The notes below the pieces were generated by a model that was given only the letters and a program-made list of their open reading frames with translations, did no database searches and was not told the origin of the DNA. 64,000 nt of DNA from NCBI RefSeq assembly GCF_022201045.2, contig NC_068561.1:18168501-18232500 (forward strand), written 5' to 3'. This document shows positions 50,881 to 62,412 of this stretch, piece after piece. Numbering within the stretch: position 1 is the stretch's first letter; every line of letters begins with the position of its first letter. The translations under genes and the position numbers were made by a program. Source of the stretch: Citrus sinensis. Taxonomy: Eukaryota; Streptophyta; Magnoliopsida; Sapindales; Rutaceae.

Positions 50881-51962
50881 TGGCTTAAAAGCATTTCCTA
50901 GAATTAAGAGGGAAAAAACAAGCAACATGACAGGTGTCTCAATAATTTTTTTCCTTTTTCCAAATGGTTTCACCAACCGATTTTTTTATAATCGTGCAGC
51001 GCATTGATTTCCTGAAACTGAGACCCCAATCTTTGAATAATCTTGTTTGTGCACTTCAGGGTCCATTGATATTTTATTAATGTTATTGTTGGCTTTTTTC
51101 AGCATAGTCTTTTGTTTAATCAATTAAAGATAACTACAGGTTTGATAAAAGCTGCCTTTTATTTTATTTTTTTCTTTTTTATACATGTATTCTCTCCCTT
51201 TAATAATATATGATTCAATGTGATGGCCCTAGCAACCACAGCACTTCAATTAAGCAGAGGAAAAGAAATGTTCCCATTTAGATGCCCGTAGCTTAAGTCA
51301 TCGTAGAAGAAATGATTCCCTTGTCCTTACCCTTGTTAGAAAATCAAACATGACCTAGAAAGAAAAGGAAAAGGTAATGACTTTAATCTGGCCGTAGCTT
51401 AAATCAAACATCTCCTCAAAAAAAAAAAAAATCTGGCCATAGCTTTGGACTTAGTGGTAGGTCAAATTATTGTGTACAGTAAACAAACAAACATACATGT
51501 GTAAACTATATGTTTCCTGTCAAATTAACATTAAGTTACAGGGCGACTGAATCAGCATGAGTCCCTTTCATGAAGAGGCATCCAACAGTAGCAGAAAGAG
51601 CTTCACATGCCAAACAGGCAAGCAAAGAAAAATCATTCTAGAAAAATGGGCACCATAAAATTTTTTATTACTTGTCTGTCAATGGGACAACTAAATTCAT
51701 CACATAGAATCGCTTTGAACTTACATGCACACATAATGAATCATAAAACTATAAAGGATGTGTGAGTGATAACAGATTTACACAAAAATCCTATATTACC
51801 CACGCTAGCACCAAGAACCTACCAAGACCAAACAAGGTGATAAAGAAGGACACCACCAAAAAAAGGTGTGAATAGAAGAATTTCTGAATACATGAATGAA
51901 CTTGATAAAGAATGTGCTTGTGGAATGGCAGGGGAAGAAAGCTTGAATGTATATTTTGGAAG

Positions 51963-52886
51963 TTAGGGAACATATTCATTTTCGAGGACTGGCTGAGTTC
52001 GAGTCACCATTGCTGCTGGTGCTTTTGTATCCCCAACCGGTGTCATGCGCAGAGCTTCTCCCACATCTGCAGCCTTTTCCATCTGTTGCATTTTCTTTCT
52101 GTGCTTGTATTTCTGCAGCCATAGTACTAGTAATGACAACAACACCAACAATGCTAATCCACCCGCAACAGACCCAACAATTATCCAGACCTTTGAATTA
52201 CTCTTCTTTCCTTTACTCGGTGGTGGTGGTGGGAAACCTGGTGGTGGTCTTGGGGCAATGGATTCAACTACTATAGAGAAATGCCCCTGTTGGACAGTTA
52301 AACATGTGTTGCCTGATACTACATTGCTGAAGTTTACCAAACCATGTAAATCAAACCAAACACACTTGGGAACAGACCCATCAGGAGCCGGCATCACATC
52401 TTGGAATACAATCGATATGGGGTTACCAGATGCCCTAATATCCAATTCTGGCAAATTCTTAGCTGATAAATCTGAAGCATCATATGCAAGAAGACCAAGA
52501 ACAGGAGCCAAGTAAGTGTATGAGGGTAATGGATAATATGTACCAGACCAATTGCCCAAATTCTGGTACACTAAAACAAGCCTTTCGACATAGGGGCTCT
52601 CAATAACCCCTATAGGAATACGAAACTCTTTGTACATATTCACGCCTCTTGTTCTTAAGCTGCCACTCCTAAGCCTCATTGCTGCAATCTTAATCCCAGT
52701 CAAATTTGAAGGAACAACCCCTTCAAAGGGAATACCGGTCCTGGGACGAACAAAAGCCCTATAAGCATAGTCTTGGAGAAGGGCATCAAGAGCAGGAGCA
52801 GAGCCAGATTGAGCCACAACATCCAGTGAAAGAAAGGAAAACCATGTCATAGAAATAAGCATCGCGAGACTTCGAAGAAGCCCCAT
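51963..52886 (-). CDS. DUF1191 type I membrane protein (At3g08600-like)
   Basis: Intronless coding region of 307 residues. A signal peptide (~1-25, SMTWFSFLSLDVVAQ) is followed by the plant-specific DUF1191 ectodomain (~30-210), a Pro-rich hinge (RPPPGFPPPPPSKGKK, ~213-228) and one membrane helix (~232-257, VWIIVGSVAGGLALLVLLSLL). A ~50-residue basic then acidic cytoplasmic tail ends in ENEYVP. The architecture resembles a receptor-like protein without kinase; the function is unknown. The start is the first Met of the frame, directly before the signal peptide. The upstream 1 kb (to 53.9 kb) was copied together with most of the gene to 58.4-60.1 kb. Confidence 0.9.
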   Translation of the reverse strand: MGLLRSLAMLISMTWFSFLSLDVVAQSGSAPALDALLQDYAYRAFVRPRTGIPFEGVVPSNLTGIKIAAMRLRSGSLRTRGVNMYKEFRIPIGVIESPYVERLVLVYQNLGNWSGTYYPLPSYTYLAPVLGLLAYDASDLSAKNLPELDIRASGNPISIVFQDVMPAPDGSVPKCVWFDLHGLVNFSNVVSGNTCLTVQQGHFSIVVESIAPRPPPGFPPPPPSKGKKSNSKVWIIVGSVAGGLALLVLLSLLVLWLQKYKHRKKMQQMEKAADVGEALRMTPVGDTKAPAAMVTRTQPVLENEYVP

Positions 52887-53885
52887 CGATGCTTTTCAAT
52901 CCTCCAACTTGCCAATCAAATTAACCTTGTAACACTCCAGTGAAATATTCAATACCCACGAAGACTATATTAACAAAATTCCAACACCAACTTAAATACC
53001 TAAGATCCAAATCAAACAATAACAGAAATGCAGACGGATAAATGCGGCAAATCCCTTGAAAGAAGCTTCAAGCTCAAAACTTGGGCATTACCAAATCAAT
53101 AAGTTGGTGTCACGTTGCCAGTGACAACGGTTACTGCATTAAAAAATATATATATATGCCCTCACACTCTCAAAGGATTATATAAAGCAGCTTTGAAGGT
53201 TTCAGCCGTTGTAGCCCTCTTTCTCTTTTGGAATCCTTGTAAAAGAAGACTCGGCGACTCAAAATAGAATCTTTAACAGCATTTTAATTTTCTTCCAGAA
53301 ATTAAGCCCATGATTCTCCAGCATTTACCCATGATACGGTAATTAACAATATAATGACAGAAATAAATAGCCAGTAAGAAAAATAAAACGCCTCATTTGA
53401 ACAGCCAATCCATCATTATTAGAGTTAATAATATTGGATTACTTACTAGGTAGCTGATGATTTTCTCGTGCTACCCACCGAATCTTTGACAGATAACGCC
53501 ACAATGACTCACATGAATCCACCATGAAACCCTAGAATCTTGAGATAAATCATGATTCACTTCGAGGGAAGATCACGAACACTCACAGCGAAACAATGCA
53601 AGTAGGTGACTGGCAGGGTAAAAAATCAAAACTTTTTCAATTCCCTTGTAAATTGAACTAGCAGCATTTGGATTAAAACCCCAGCACTCAAAGAGCCGTG
53701 GCTGACCAGCGCAAATACTTGCTTCTGATTTGATAATGATAATGATAATGGATCCAAAGGCTTAATGGGTAATACAAGTAAAGGTGAAAACTTTTTACTT
53801 GATACGAAATTTTGAGGGGAAAAAAGAAGGAACTCGTAATGAGAAATGGAGAATATAAGAGAGGAGATAAGCTTTGGCTGCTAAG
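52125..53885. repeat. Segmental duplication, source copy (DUF1191 locus)
   Basis: It covers the gene from the middle of the membrane helix through about 1 kb of 5' flank and matches 58374-60117 at about 97-98% by eye. The (AG)n tract beyond its right edge was not copied. Confidence 0.9.
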
Positions 53886-53946
53886 AGTAGATGCGGGGCA
53901 GTGGTAGAGACTAGAGTGAAAAGAGAGAAGAAGACAGAAGAAAGAG

Positions 53947-53981
<35 letters not shown>

Positions 53982-56900
53982 AAAAAAAGAAAAAAAAAGT
54001 TTGAGAAAATGGCTTTTGCCAACTATATATAAATGCTTCTCTCATTTACAGCTAGCTAGTCAGCCAAACAGGTCGCTGAATACTCTTAAACCCCACATGC
54101 CCTTCTCTTGTCCTTCCCCTTTTGCCCCTGCATTTCTTCCAAAAACACCAGTCTCTCATTTTGCCCGCAGTAAAAGGGGGGACAATGTTAATCATACTAT
54201 GAGTAAATCATATTTACGTTATGTTATACCATCACGCCGTGTTCCACTTAACGAATGTGTCTTTCATCATAACGTATTCTTATTTTTATAATAATGATAT
54301 AGTTAGCAATATTATCAATGTTATAATAATCTGCGTTGTCATATAATACAATACAATTAAATACAATATTTCTGTCCATTTACAACTTTCACGTGTTTGT
54401 GAAATTCATTATTATATATTAACTTTTAAAATTATTATTTCATAAAATACTGTTTAATTCATTTTTTAAAAAAAAAAAAATTGAATTGAGATTGATTGAT
54501 GTTCAATTGATAATAGATTTACAAACTTTATTACCTTACATTAGGCGTTGCGCACATCAAAGAAATTAATAAGTTAACCACCACTTTTTCACCATATTTC
54601 ACAACTCCTCTTTTACTGTTTATTATATTTCCAAATGTTCGATTAAATTTAACGACTCTTCTTCGACTAATGTTTGTTATCCCATCATGTAAATTGACCA
54701 TAGCCTCGATTTATGTTAGCGTGTTAATTTTTTTTGGTTGATTTTGTCTTTTTTGTGCACTTGTTCAATTTTCAAATAGATTTCAACAGTCGCACCAAGC
54801 CTAATTAATTTTTTTTTTCCTAGTAATATTGAAAATTAAATAAGTTGATTTTGATACTGGTAATATTGAGTTTTTCTTTAAAGCTGTAATTTGAGTTTAT
54901 TATCGCAATTTTACTAATCATCAAACACGTGATGATGTGAAAACCCTTTTGTTCTCTAATTTTGAAAGTTGACATTCTCAATTGCCGACGAAATAGTTGC
55001 ACAAATAATATATAATAGACAAATGCTCCTTTCAAAATCAGTGAACAAATTGAAGGTCTCTATCATCGAAATTTTTAACCTCACAATTACATAATTATAT
55101 ATATATATATATAAATGCTCATTAATTAGAAAAAATGAACAAGTCTTTAAGAACTTGTGCCTTTCAAAAAACATTCCCAACAAATTTAGCAGAAAAGGAA
55201 TTCTCAAATCATCTATCTTCTTTTTCTTTATGTGGCTACCTATAAAATTAAAAAAAATAAATAAATAAATAAAAACTACAATTGCCAGCCCATTTATCTG
55301 ACTCGTCCCTGCAATCATTCCTGTTGGTCCACACTTGCCAAAGCACGCCATTTGCACGTGCCTCCCATGTGATTGTCGCCATAATGATTGTTTTGGTAAC
55401 TTCCCCCTGCAACAATCCGAGTAGATACCGTTTGACCCTGATTAAGATTTTATGTAATCCGTTTAAATTATAAATTGATTAAATTCTATCTAAATGGATT
55501 AATGTTAATCTCTTTTTATGATTTACACCTATCGGATTATGATTTTATATTATTTTTCTTTTTAAAAATTTATCCAATAAATGTTATCGATGCTTTCTTG
55601 AGATATATTTTAACAAATTAGACACACGTGGATAGAGTCAAGAAAAAGAAAAACAAAGCAATTCTTTTTTTTTTTTAAGTTTTTCAACTCCTGAGATGAA
55701 TATCTATGTAGACATAAAAACACAATAATTTAGTAAATTTTTTTAATAATGTTAATGATTTCAATTTGATTCTCAACTTAAGTCCCAATATACACGTCAC
55801 TTTATCCAATAGATGATAACATTGATAACTTATAAAATTAATATTCCATTTAAAAGATGAATACCACATCAATTAAGACTTAAATATTGAAATCATTATA
55901 CTTACACAAAAATTTTAGTCGAATATATGTATGCAAATGATTTCATTTTACGAGAGAACTCAACTTTGTATACTAATTAGTGTTGAGTGCTTATATTGTT
56001 TGGGTGGGACTTGCGAGGGCTTTATCTCATCCGATTTTAATTTTATTTATTTCTTGTTGGATCTATCACATTCAATATTACAATTCGAATTGATTTGTCG
56101 TATTAAAGTAAACCAATATGACCCATTTATTATTCATATGAAAAAGTACAAACAAAATCAACACAATTATTGAACAAGTGTAGTGGTGACACAAATTTAA
56201 CATATTTTAAAGATATCATTACATATGGTGCATAATATTTTGGTACTGCCTATTCAATCTCTCATCGTACCTTACTCCAAATTTACACATGCACTTTCTA
56301 ATTATTTAGTAGAACAAATATCATATTATTATACTGAATTCAAAACACATTAACGAAATACATTTACTCCAAAGAACTCCAAATATGAACCAAATATAGT
56401 TAGATAAACAGGGTAACTTGAATATGATACAATTAACCATGTATAGATTGACGTATGCTATTACAATACTGCAACTGATACTTTCCTTATACAATTACAT
56501 TTATAATTCGGACTAATTCTACGTAATGTAAAACAAGACAATACTAAATATAATTTTGTATAATTAAATTGAGTTCAATTCAATTCAATCCAACGTGTTA
56601 AAATTGCGTTACGAGGACCAAATTGACCCCTCCATCGAGTGGTACCACTATTAAATGCTAAAATACGCACTTTTAATACTCGGGGGAAATACAACAACTA
56701 TAGAAAAAGGACCCATGTCTTTTGGTACTTAACAAGACCAACCAAGGCTCGTGACAAAAGCGTCGCCGCTTCGCTCGCTAGCAAGTATACGATTATTCAA
56801 CTTATTCGTGCACTGTGCTCGAATGGCCTCTTTGTTCTTTGCTGTCTTTCGGGTCCACTTTCATCTGTCGTTAACATTTTGCAATACCAACTTCCTCACA

Positions 56901-57364
56901 TTCATAATAAATTATAACTTTTTAGTGTTAAACAAATAGCTATGGTGATGGGTTGATTTGTTTGGCTGCTAAAAAAAAAAAAAAGAGAAAAAAAAAGTCT
57001 CCCTCTAAATGATTCCACAATCTATGCGACTCTTTTTGTCTTTGTATTGAATGTATTGATGGCATGGGAGCAAAGTTCCCCATTTTCACATTGTGAAATT
57101 GACCTTTACTTTTATTACGTGTTGATTGTCATCACACAACCGTCACAGCTCACGACACAAGCTAGCTTTGGGGTAATTGTCAAAACTTTTTACATTTGTG
57201 TGCATTTGATACCTTCTTTAGTGGTGAGAATCGGTAGTGATTTCTAATTTTCTACAACACATATACAAGACTGCCCACTCCCATCTCTTTGAATAAATGG
57301 CTTCAGCCTAATTGGGGTCAATGATTTTAGTTGAATTGGTAAGATACGGGATGGTTCCATTTTT
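53886..57364. other. Intergenic, AT-rich
   Basis: Promoter side of the DUF1191 gene, then AT-rich sequence with (AT)n near 55093-55113 and (AAAT)n near 55252-55275. No gene or transposon end recognised. A few Cys-containing 60-130-codon ORFs have no known relatives to my knowledge. Confidence 0.4.
53950..53977. repeat. (AG)n microsatellite
   Basis: About 14 AG units in the upstream leader/promoter of the DUF1191 gene. Confidence 0.95.
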
Positions 57365-58373
57365 GTAGTTAAGTAATGCATTCGGAAGTAGGCAATGTAC
57401 CCAAAGCTTAAAAACATGCTAAAAATCTCAATCTAAATCCTTTTTTTCAGTGAAAAATCGATGTATCAGCGTACCTGACCGACCTACTTCAGCTAAAGAG
57501 ATAAATCCTCTCTGTACAGACAAGCTGATTAACATGTCATGGATATACATGTTAGTGCAACAAAAGTTGCACTAAATGAAACATAATTTTGAATGATATG
57601 ATAAAACAAATAGCAAGGAAAAAAATGTGAATAAACAAAATGATAATAAAACATTAATCTCAAATCATTTGTGTGGGTGCTAATTGGGTTAATTAGTTAA
57701 ATATTATGTGGATCCCATACTATTATAGATGTTGGTGATGATATTTTTTTTCCAAAACTTTTGCAATAACATATGAACGCATAATTCTACACTTGTTGAG
57801 TTGAAATACTCATCGACTAGATTGTAAGATGGAATTACTAAATAATTTGACAGGTATGAAATTATAATACCCGCTACATGAATGTCGTTTTAATGTCTGA
57901 TATGAAAATGGTGAGATACTATTAGAGAACTGAGATATACTATATAAATATACTGATACCTTGGCACCTTTTTACATTAAAAGGGCAAAAAAAAAAAACT
58001 CGTATTTTGTAAATGCACAATCATCTGTATACATTAATTAATTTAAATTTGTATGTGAATCTCGAAGGTGTACTGGACTGACCGAAACCGAAAGTCATTA
58101 CAGAGAGTAGGCCCAATAGAACTAGGCCGAACATGAGGTCCATTTGATTGTTGGGTCAATATATATACTGGACTTTACCATTAATTTGGTCGGTAGAGGG
58201 TTATAGCTGACGAGCTCAACGAGAGTGGGACCAATCACAATTAAAACAAGTTGGTATTATTTTGTCTTTCATTTGGTCCTCTCTCTCTCTCTCTCTATAT
58301 TTTCCTCGCGCTCGCCAAGCCAATAGAGCCAAAAAGGAAAGAAGAGCGGAAACACCGAACACCATAACAAACA
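57365..58373. repeat. Copy of the RNFT-like gene's upstream region
   Basis: It matches 60790-61897 from GTAGTTAAGTAATGCATT to GAACACCATAACAAA at roughly 90%, including the (CT)n tract (58278-58296). It lacks two short segments present there (about 50 and 40 bp). It ends exactly where the DUF1191 copy begins. Confidence 0.88.
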
Positions 58374-60117
58374 CTAGTAATGACAACAACACCAACAATG
58401 CTAATCCACCCACAACAGACCCAACAATTATCCAGACCTTTGAATTACTCCTTTCCTTTACTCGGTGGTGGTGGTGGGAAACCTGGTGGTGGTCTTGGGG
58501 CAATGGATTCAACTACTATAGAGAAATGCCCCTGTTGGACAGTTAAACATGTGTTGCCTGATACTACATTGCTGAAGTTTACCAAACCATGTAAATCAAA
58601 CCAAACACACTTGGGAACAGACCCATCAGGAGCCGGCATCACATCTTGGAATTCAATCGATATGGGGTCACCAGATGCCCTAATATCCAATTCTGGCAAA
58701 TTCTTAGCTGATAAATCTGAAGCATCATATGCAAGAAGACCAAGAACAGGAGCCAAGTAAGTGTATTTGGATAATGGATAATATGTACCAGACCAATTGC
58801 CCAAATTCTGGTACACCAAAACAAGCCTTTCGACATAGGGGCTCTCAATAACCCCCATAGGAATACGAAACTCTTTGTACATATTCACACCTCTATGTCT
58901 TAAGCTGCCACTCCTGAGCCTCATTGCTGCAATCTTAATCCCAGTCAAATTTGAAGGAACAACCCCTTCAACGGGAATACCGGTGCTGGGACGAACAAAA
59001 GCTCTATAAGCATAGTCTTGGAGAAGGGCATCAAGAGCAGGAGCAGAGCCAGATTGAGCCACAACATGCAGTGAAAGAAAGGAAAACAATGTCATAGAAA
59101 CAAGCATTGCCAGACTTCGAAGAAGCCCCATCGATGCTTTTCAATCCTCCAACTTGCCAATCAAATTAACCTTGTAACACTCCAGTGAAATATTCAATAC
59201 CCACAAAGACTATATTAACAAAATTCCAACACCAACTTAAATACCTAAGATCCAAATCAAACAATAACAGAAATGCAGACGGATAAATGCGGCAAATTCC
59301 TTGAAAGAAGCTTCAAGCTCAAAACTTGGGCATTACCAAATCAATAAGTTGGTGTCACGTTGCCAGTGACAACGGTTACTGCATTAAAATATATATATAT
59401 ATGCCCTCACACTCTCAGAGGATTATGTAAAGCAGCTTTGAAGGTTTCAGCCGTTGTAGCCCTCTTTCTCTTTTGGAATCCTTGTAAAAGAAGACTCGGT
59501 GACTCAAAATAGAATCTTTAACAGCATTTTAATTTTCTCCCAGAAATTAAGCCCATGATTCTCCAGCATTTACCCATGATACGGTAATTAACAATATAAT
59601 GACAGAAATAAATAGCCAGTAAGAAAAATAAAACGCCTCATTTGAACAGCAATCCATCATTATTAGAGTTAATAATATTGGATTACTTACTAGGTAGCTG
59701 ATGATTTTCTCGTGCTACCCACCGAATCTTTGACAGATAACGCCACAATGACTCACATGAATCCACCGTGAAACCCTAGAATCTTGAGATAAATCATGAT
59801 TCACTTCGAGGCAAGATCACGAACACTCACAGCGAAACAATGCAAGTAGGTGACTGGCAGCGTAAAAAATCAAAACTTTTTCAATTCCCTTGTAAATTGA
59901 ACTAGCAGCATTTGGATTAAAACCCCAGCACTCAAAGAGCCGTGGCCGATGGGCACAAATACTTGCTTCTGATTTGATAATGGATCCAAAGGCTTAATGG
60001 GTAATACAAGTAAAGGAGAAAACTTTTTACTTTAAACGAAATTTTGAGGGGAAAAAAGACGGAACTCGGTAATGAGAAATGGGGAATATAAGAGAGGAGA
60101 TAAGCTTTGGCTGCTAA
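58374..60117. repeat. Segmental duplication, derived copy (DUF1191 locus)
   Basis: It starts at CTAGTAATGACAACAACACC, in what was the membrane-helix codons, and ends at AAGCTTTGGCTGCTAAG. It includes the former promoter and 5' leader of the source gene, with small indels. An ATAATG triple in the source near 53740 is shortened in this copy. Confidence 0.9.
58445..59131 (-). pseudogene. Truncated DUF1191 duplicate without membrane anchor
   Basis: 228-codon copy of the DUF1191 gene at 52 kb with the same start and a nearly identical signal peptide and ectodomain (few substitutions, such as VSMTLFSFLSLHVV and STGIPVEG). After PPPSKGK a 2-nt deletion makes GAG TAA, ending the protein before the membrane helix. 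The helix codons survive out of frame for about 70 bases and then run into the duplicated RNFT upstream sequence. If expressed from the copied promoter it would be a soluble secreted ectodomain; otherwise it is a pseudogene. The ectodomain frame is otherwise open, so the copy is recent or constrained. Confidence 0.88.
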
Positions 60118-60191
60118 GTTAGGATCTAATAGTATGCATCACCTATAGAGAGTTGACTACCACTCGTGCTCTAGAGCCATCGAGAAATTTG

Positions 60192-60752
60192 TAGGGGTGG
60201 CAAACAGCGGGTTTGGGTCGGGTTTTTTCAAACTTATGTTAAGGCCCTTTATTAGCTAAGTGTATGGGTCTGAGTCGGGCTATGTCCATTGCGGGTCTGG
60301 ACCGGAGTTAAGCTTTATTTATTTTAAAAAATTTAAATTATTATAAATTTAAAATAAATTAATGATCAATCAGTTATTATAATTATAAATAAATTAAAAT
60401 AATAAATATTTTAAATTAAAATAATAAATAAAGTAAATAAAAACTGATAACTTTACTTTTTTTTAATACTAAATTTTTTAATTCAAACGCTCTCTTAATT
60501 AATTGACACAAAAGAGAGAATTTAGTATCATAATTTTAATTTTTTTTAATCATAATTGATTTATAAGTTAAAAATTTAAGTTTTCTTTTTTATTTTTACA
60601 TTACTTTTTAATTTTAATTATATTATTCTAATTTTTTTAAAAAGTAGTGGGCTTGGATTTTGTCTGGACTTTTTTTTCTTTGGTCATTGTCCAGGCCCTC
60701 ATGGGTGAGGCCCGAGCCTAAGCCCGCGGCCCATACTTTTTTGCCACCCGTA
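60192..60752. mobile_element. 561-bp hAT-type MITE
   Basis: The terminal inverted repeats TAGGGGTGGCAAA / TTTGCCACCCGTA (one mismatch) are of hAT type. A perfect 8-bp target duplication GAAATTTG lies at 60184-60191 and 60753-60760. GC-rich ends (GGGTCGGGTT... / ...GCCCGCGGCCC) flank an AT-rich core. No transposase. Confidence 0.93.
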
Positions 60753-60789
60753 GAAATTTGTATGTACTCGAGTCTCTCTAAAGATTCGA

Positions 60790-61897
60790 GTAGTTAAGTA
60801 ATGCATTTGAAAGTAGACAATGTACTCAAAACTTAAAAACATGTTAAAAGTCTCAATGTAAATAATTTTTTTTAGTGAAAAATTGATATATCAACGTACC
60901 TGACCGATTTACTTCAACTAAAGAGATAAATCATCTATGTACAGACAAGCTGATTAACAGGTCATGGATATGTATATTAGTGCAACAAAAGTAGATATGG
61001 TGGCACATCTAGTTTTAACGGTCCATTGAAAATTTGCACTAAATAAAAACATAATTTTGAATGATAAGATAAAACAAGTAGCAAGGAAAAAAAAGTGAAT
61101 AAACAAAATGATAATAGAATATTAATCCCAAATAATTTGTGCGGGTGCTAATTGGTTCAATTAGTTAAATATGATGTGGATCCCATACTATTATATATGT
61201 TGGTGATGATATTTGTTTCCAAAAGTTTTGCAATAACATATAAACGCATAATTCTATACTTGTTGAGTTGTGATACTCATCGACTAGACTGTAAGATGGG
61301 ATTACTAAATAATTTGACAGTTATGAAATTATAATACCCGCTACATGAATGTCGTTTTAATATCTGATATGAAAATGGTGAGATACTATTAGAGAACTGA
61401 GATATACTATATAAATATACTGATACCTTGGCACCTTTTTACATTAAAACGGCAAAAAAAAAAAAACTCGTATTTTGTAAATGCACAATCATCTGTATAC
61501 ATTAATTAAATTAAAGTTGTCTGTGAATCTTGAAGGTGTACTGGACTGACCGAAGCCGAAAGTCAATACAGAGAGTAGGCCCAATAGAACTATTCATGTA
61601 ATGGGCTTCAGTTGAACCCGTTAAAAAATAGGCCGAACATGAGGTCCATTTGATTGTTGGGTCAATATGTGTGTATATATATTGGACTTTGCCATTAATT
61701 TGGTCAGTAGAAGGTGATAGCTGACAAGCTCAACGAGCGTGGGACCAATGGCAATTAAAACAAGTTGGTATTATTTTGTCATTCATTTGGTCCTCTCTCT
61801 CTCTCTCTCTCTTTCTCTTTCTCTCTCTATATTTTTCTCGCGCTCGCCAATAGAGCGAAAAGGGAAAGAAGAGCGGAAACAACGAACACCATAACAA
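60790..61897. repeat. Upstream region/promoter of the RNFT-like gene (duplicated at 57.4-58.4 kb)
   Basis: Full-length version of the repeat pair, continuous with the gene's leader. It contains TATATATA-like sequence near 61670-61682 and a long (CT)n tract (61793-61828) close to the expected transcription start. Confidence 0.85.
61793..61828. repeat. (CT)n pyrimidine tract
   Basis: Mostly CT units, interrupted by TTT; a Y-patch-like element near the presumed start of transcription of the RNFT-like gene. Confidence 0.9.
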
Positions 61898-62212
61898 AAA
61901 TAAAAGCCAACCATAATTATTTAAAAATTAAGAATTAAAACCGAACAAAAAAATAAAGGATTTTTATTTTCATTACTGGTTTCACTTTTGAGCATTTTCA
62001 TTTCGATCGCATAAATTTTTTTCAATCCACCAAAGCTTCAATTTAATCACCGGATGATAACATTGGAACCGTTTCCGGTCGAATCACGGCGTTCGGTTGG
62101 TTGACCTTTTTTTTCCCCCGTATTTGACTCGATTTAGGGTTAGGGTCTTCGTCGAATGAAATTTCTCCTTGTCTGATTACGAGGTTGCCTCCACGGAGTT
62201 TCGCTTTCGAAG

Positions 62213-62340
62213 GTACGGTTGATTTGTTCTTTCCCTTTTTTTTTTAATTTATTATTACATATTTTAATATCCACGTTTGCTTCTTTGGCAAGTTAATATT
62301 TCCGTTATTTTAGCAATGCGTTTGGTTTTTTTCTTTTTTC
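62213..62340 (+). other. Probable 5'-UTR intron of the RNFT-like gene
   Basis: Donor TTCGAAG|GTACGG at 62212/62213 and acceptor TTTTTTCAG ending at about 62341, with a long T tract between. The boundary is accurate to a base or two. Confidence 0.6.
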
Positions 62341-62379
62341 AGTTTTAGTTTTGCGATCTTTAGAGTGATTGATTGTGAA

Positions 62380-62412
62380 ATGTCTGTTGTAATGCCTAAA
62401 TTGAATGGCTAG
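62380..62412 (+). promoter_or_regulatory. 10-codon uORF overlapping the first ATG of the RNFT-like gene
   Basis: ATG at 62380 reads 10 codons to TAG at 62410-62412. It overlaps the 62405 ATG in another frame and ends 20 bases before the second in-frame ATG (62432), which has a better context (G at -3 and +4). Confidence 0.6.

Larger units (their letters stand above)
46042..51962. other. Long intergenic region downstream of NDUFA1
   Basis: It starts with the NDUFA1 3' UTR. The rest has several ORFs of 60-130 codons with no recognised family and low-complexity composition. A (GT/G)-rich patch lies near 48460-48490 and a MITE-like AT-rich block near 49900-50470. A 251-bp two-copy tandem duplication is described separately. 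No gene recognised. Confidence 0.45.

Noticed and set aside
52045-52515. 156-codon plus-strand ORF
   Set aside because: Antisense of the DUF1191 gene, with low-complexity composition; the copy at 58380-58760 is the same artefact.
53950-53977. (AG)n tract as a GAGA-type promoter element
   Set aside because: Such tracts are frequent in plant leaders; without expression data it is reported only as a microsatellite.
55282-55473. Cys-containing small ORF as a possible secreted peptide
   Set aside because: No signal peptide or conserved Cys spacing; AT-rich surroundings.
58216-58512. 98-codon minus-strand ORF with a hydrophobic helix
   Set aside because: It is the out-of-frame remainder of the DUF1191 helix fused to copied RNFT upstream sequence; no start or conservation supports a gene.
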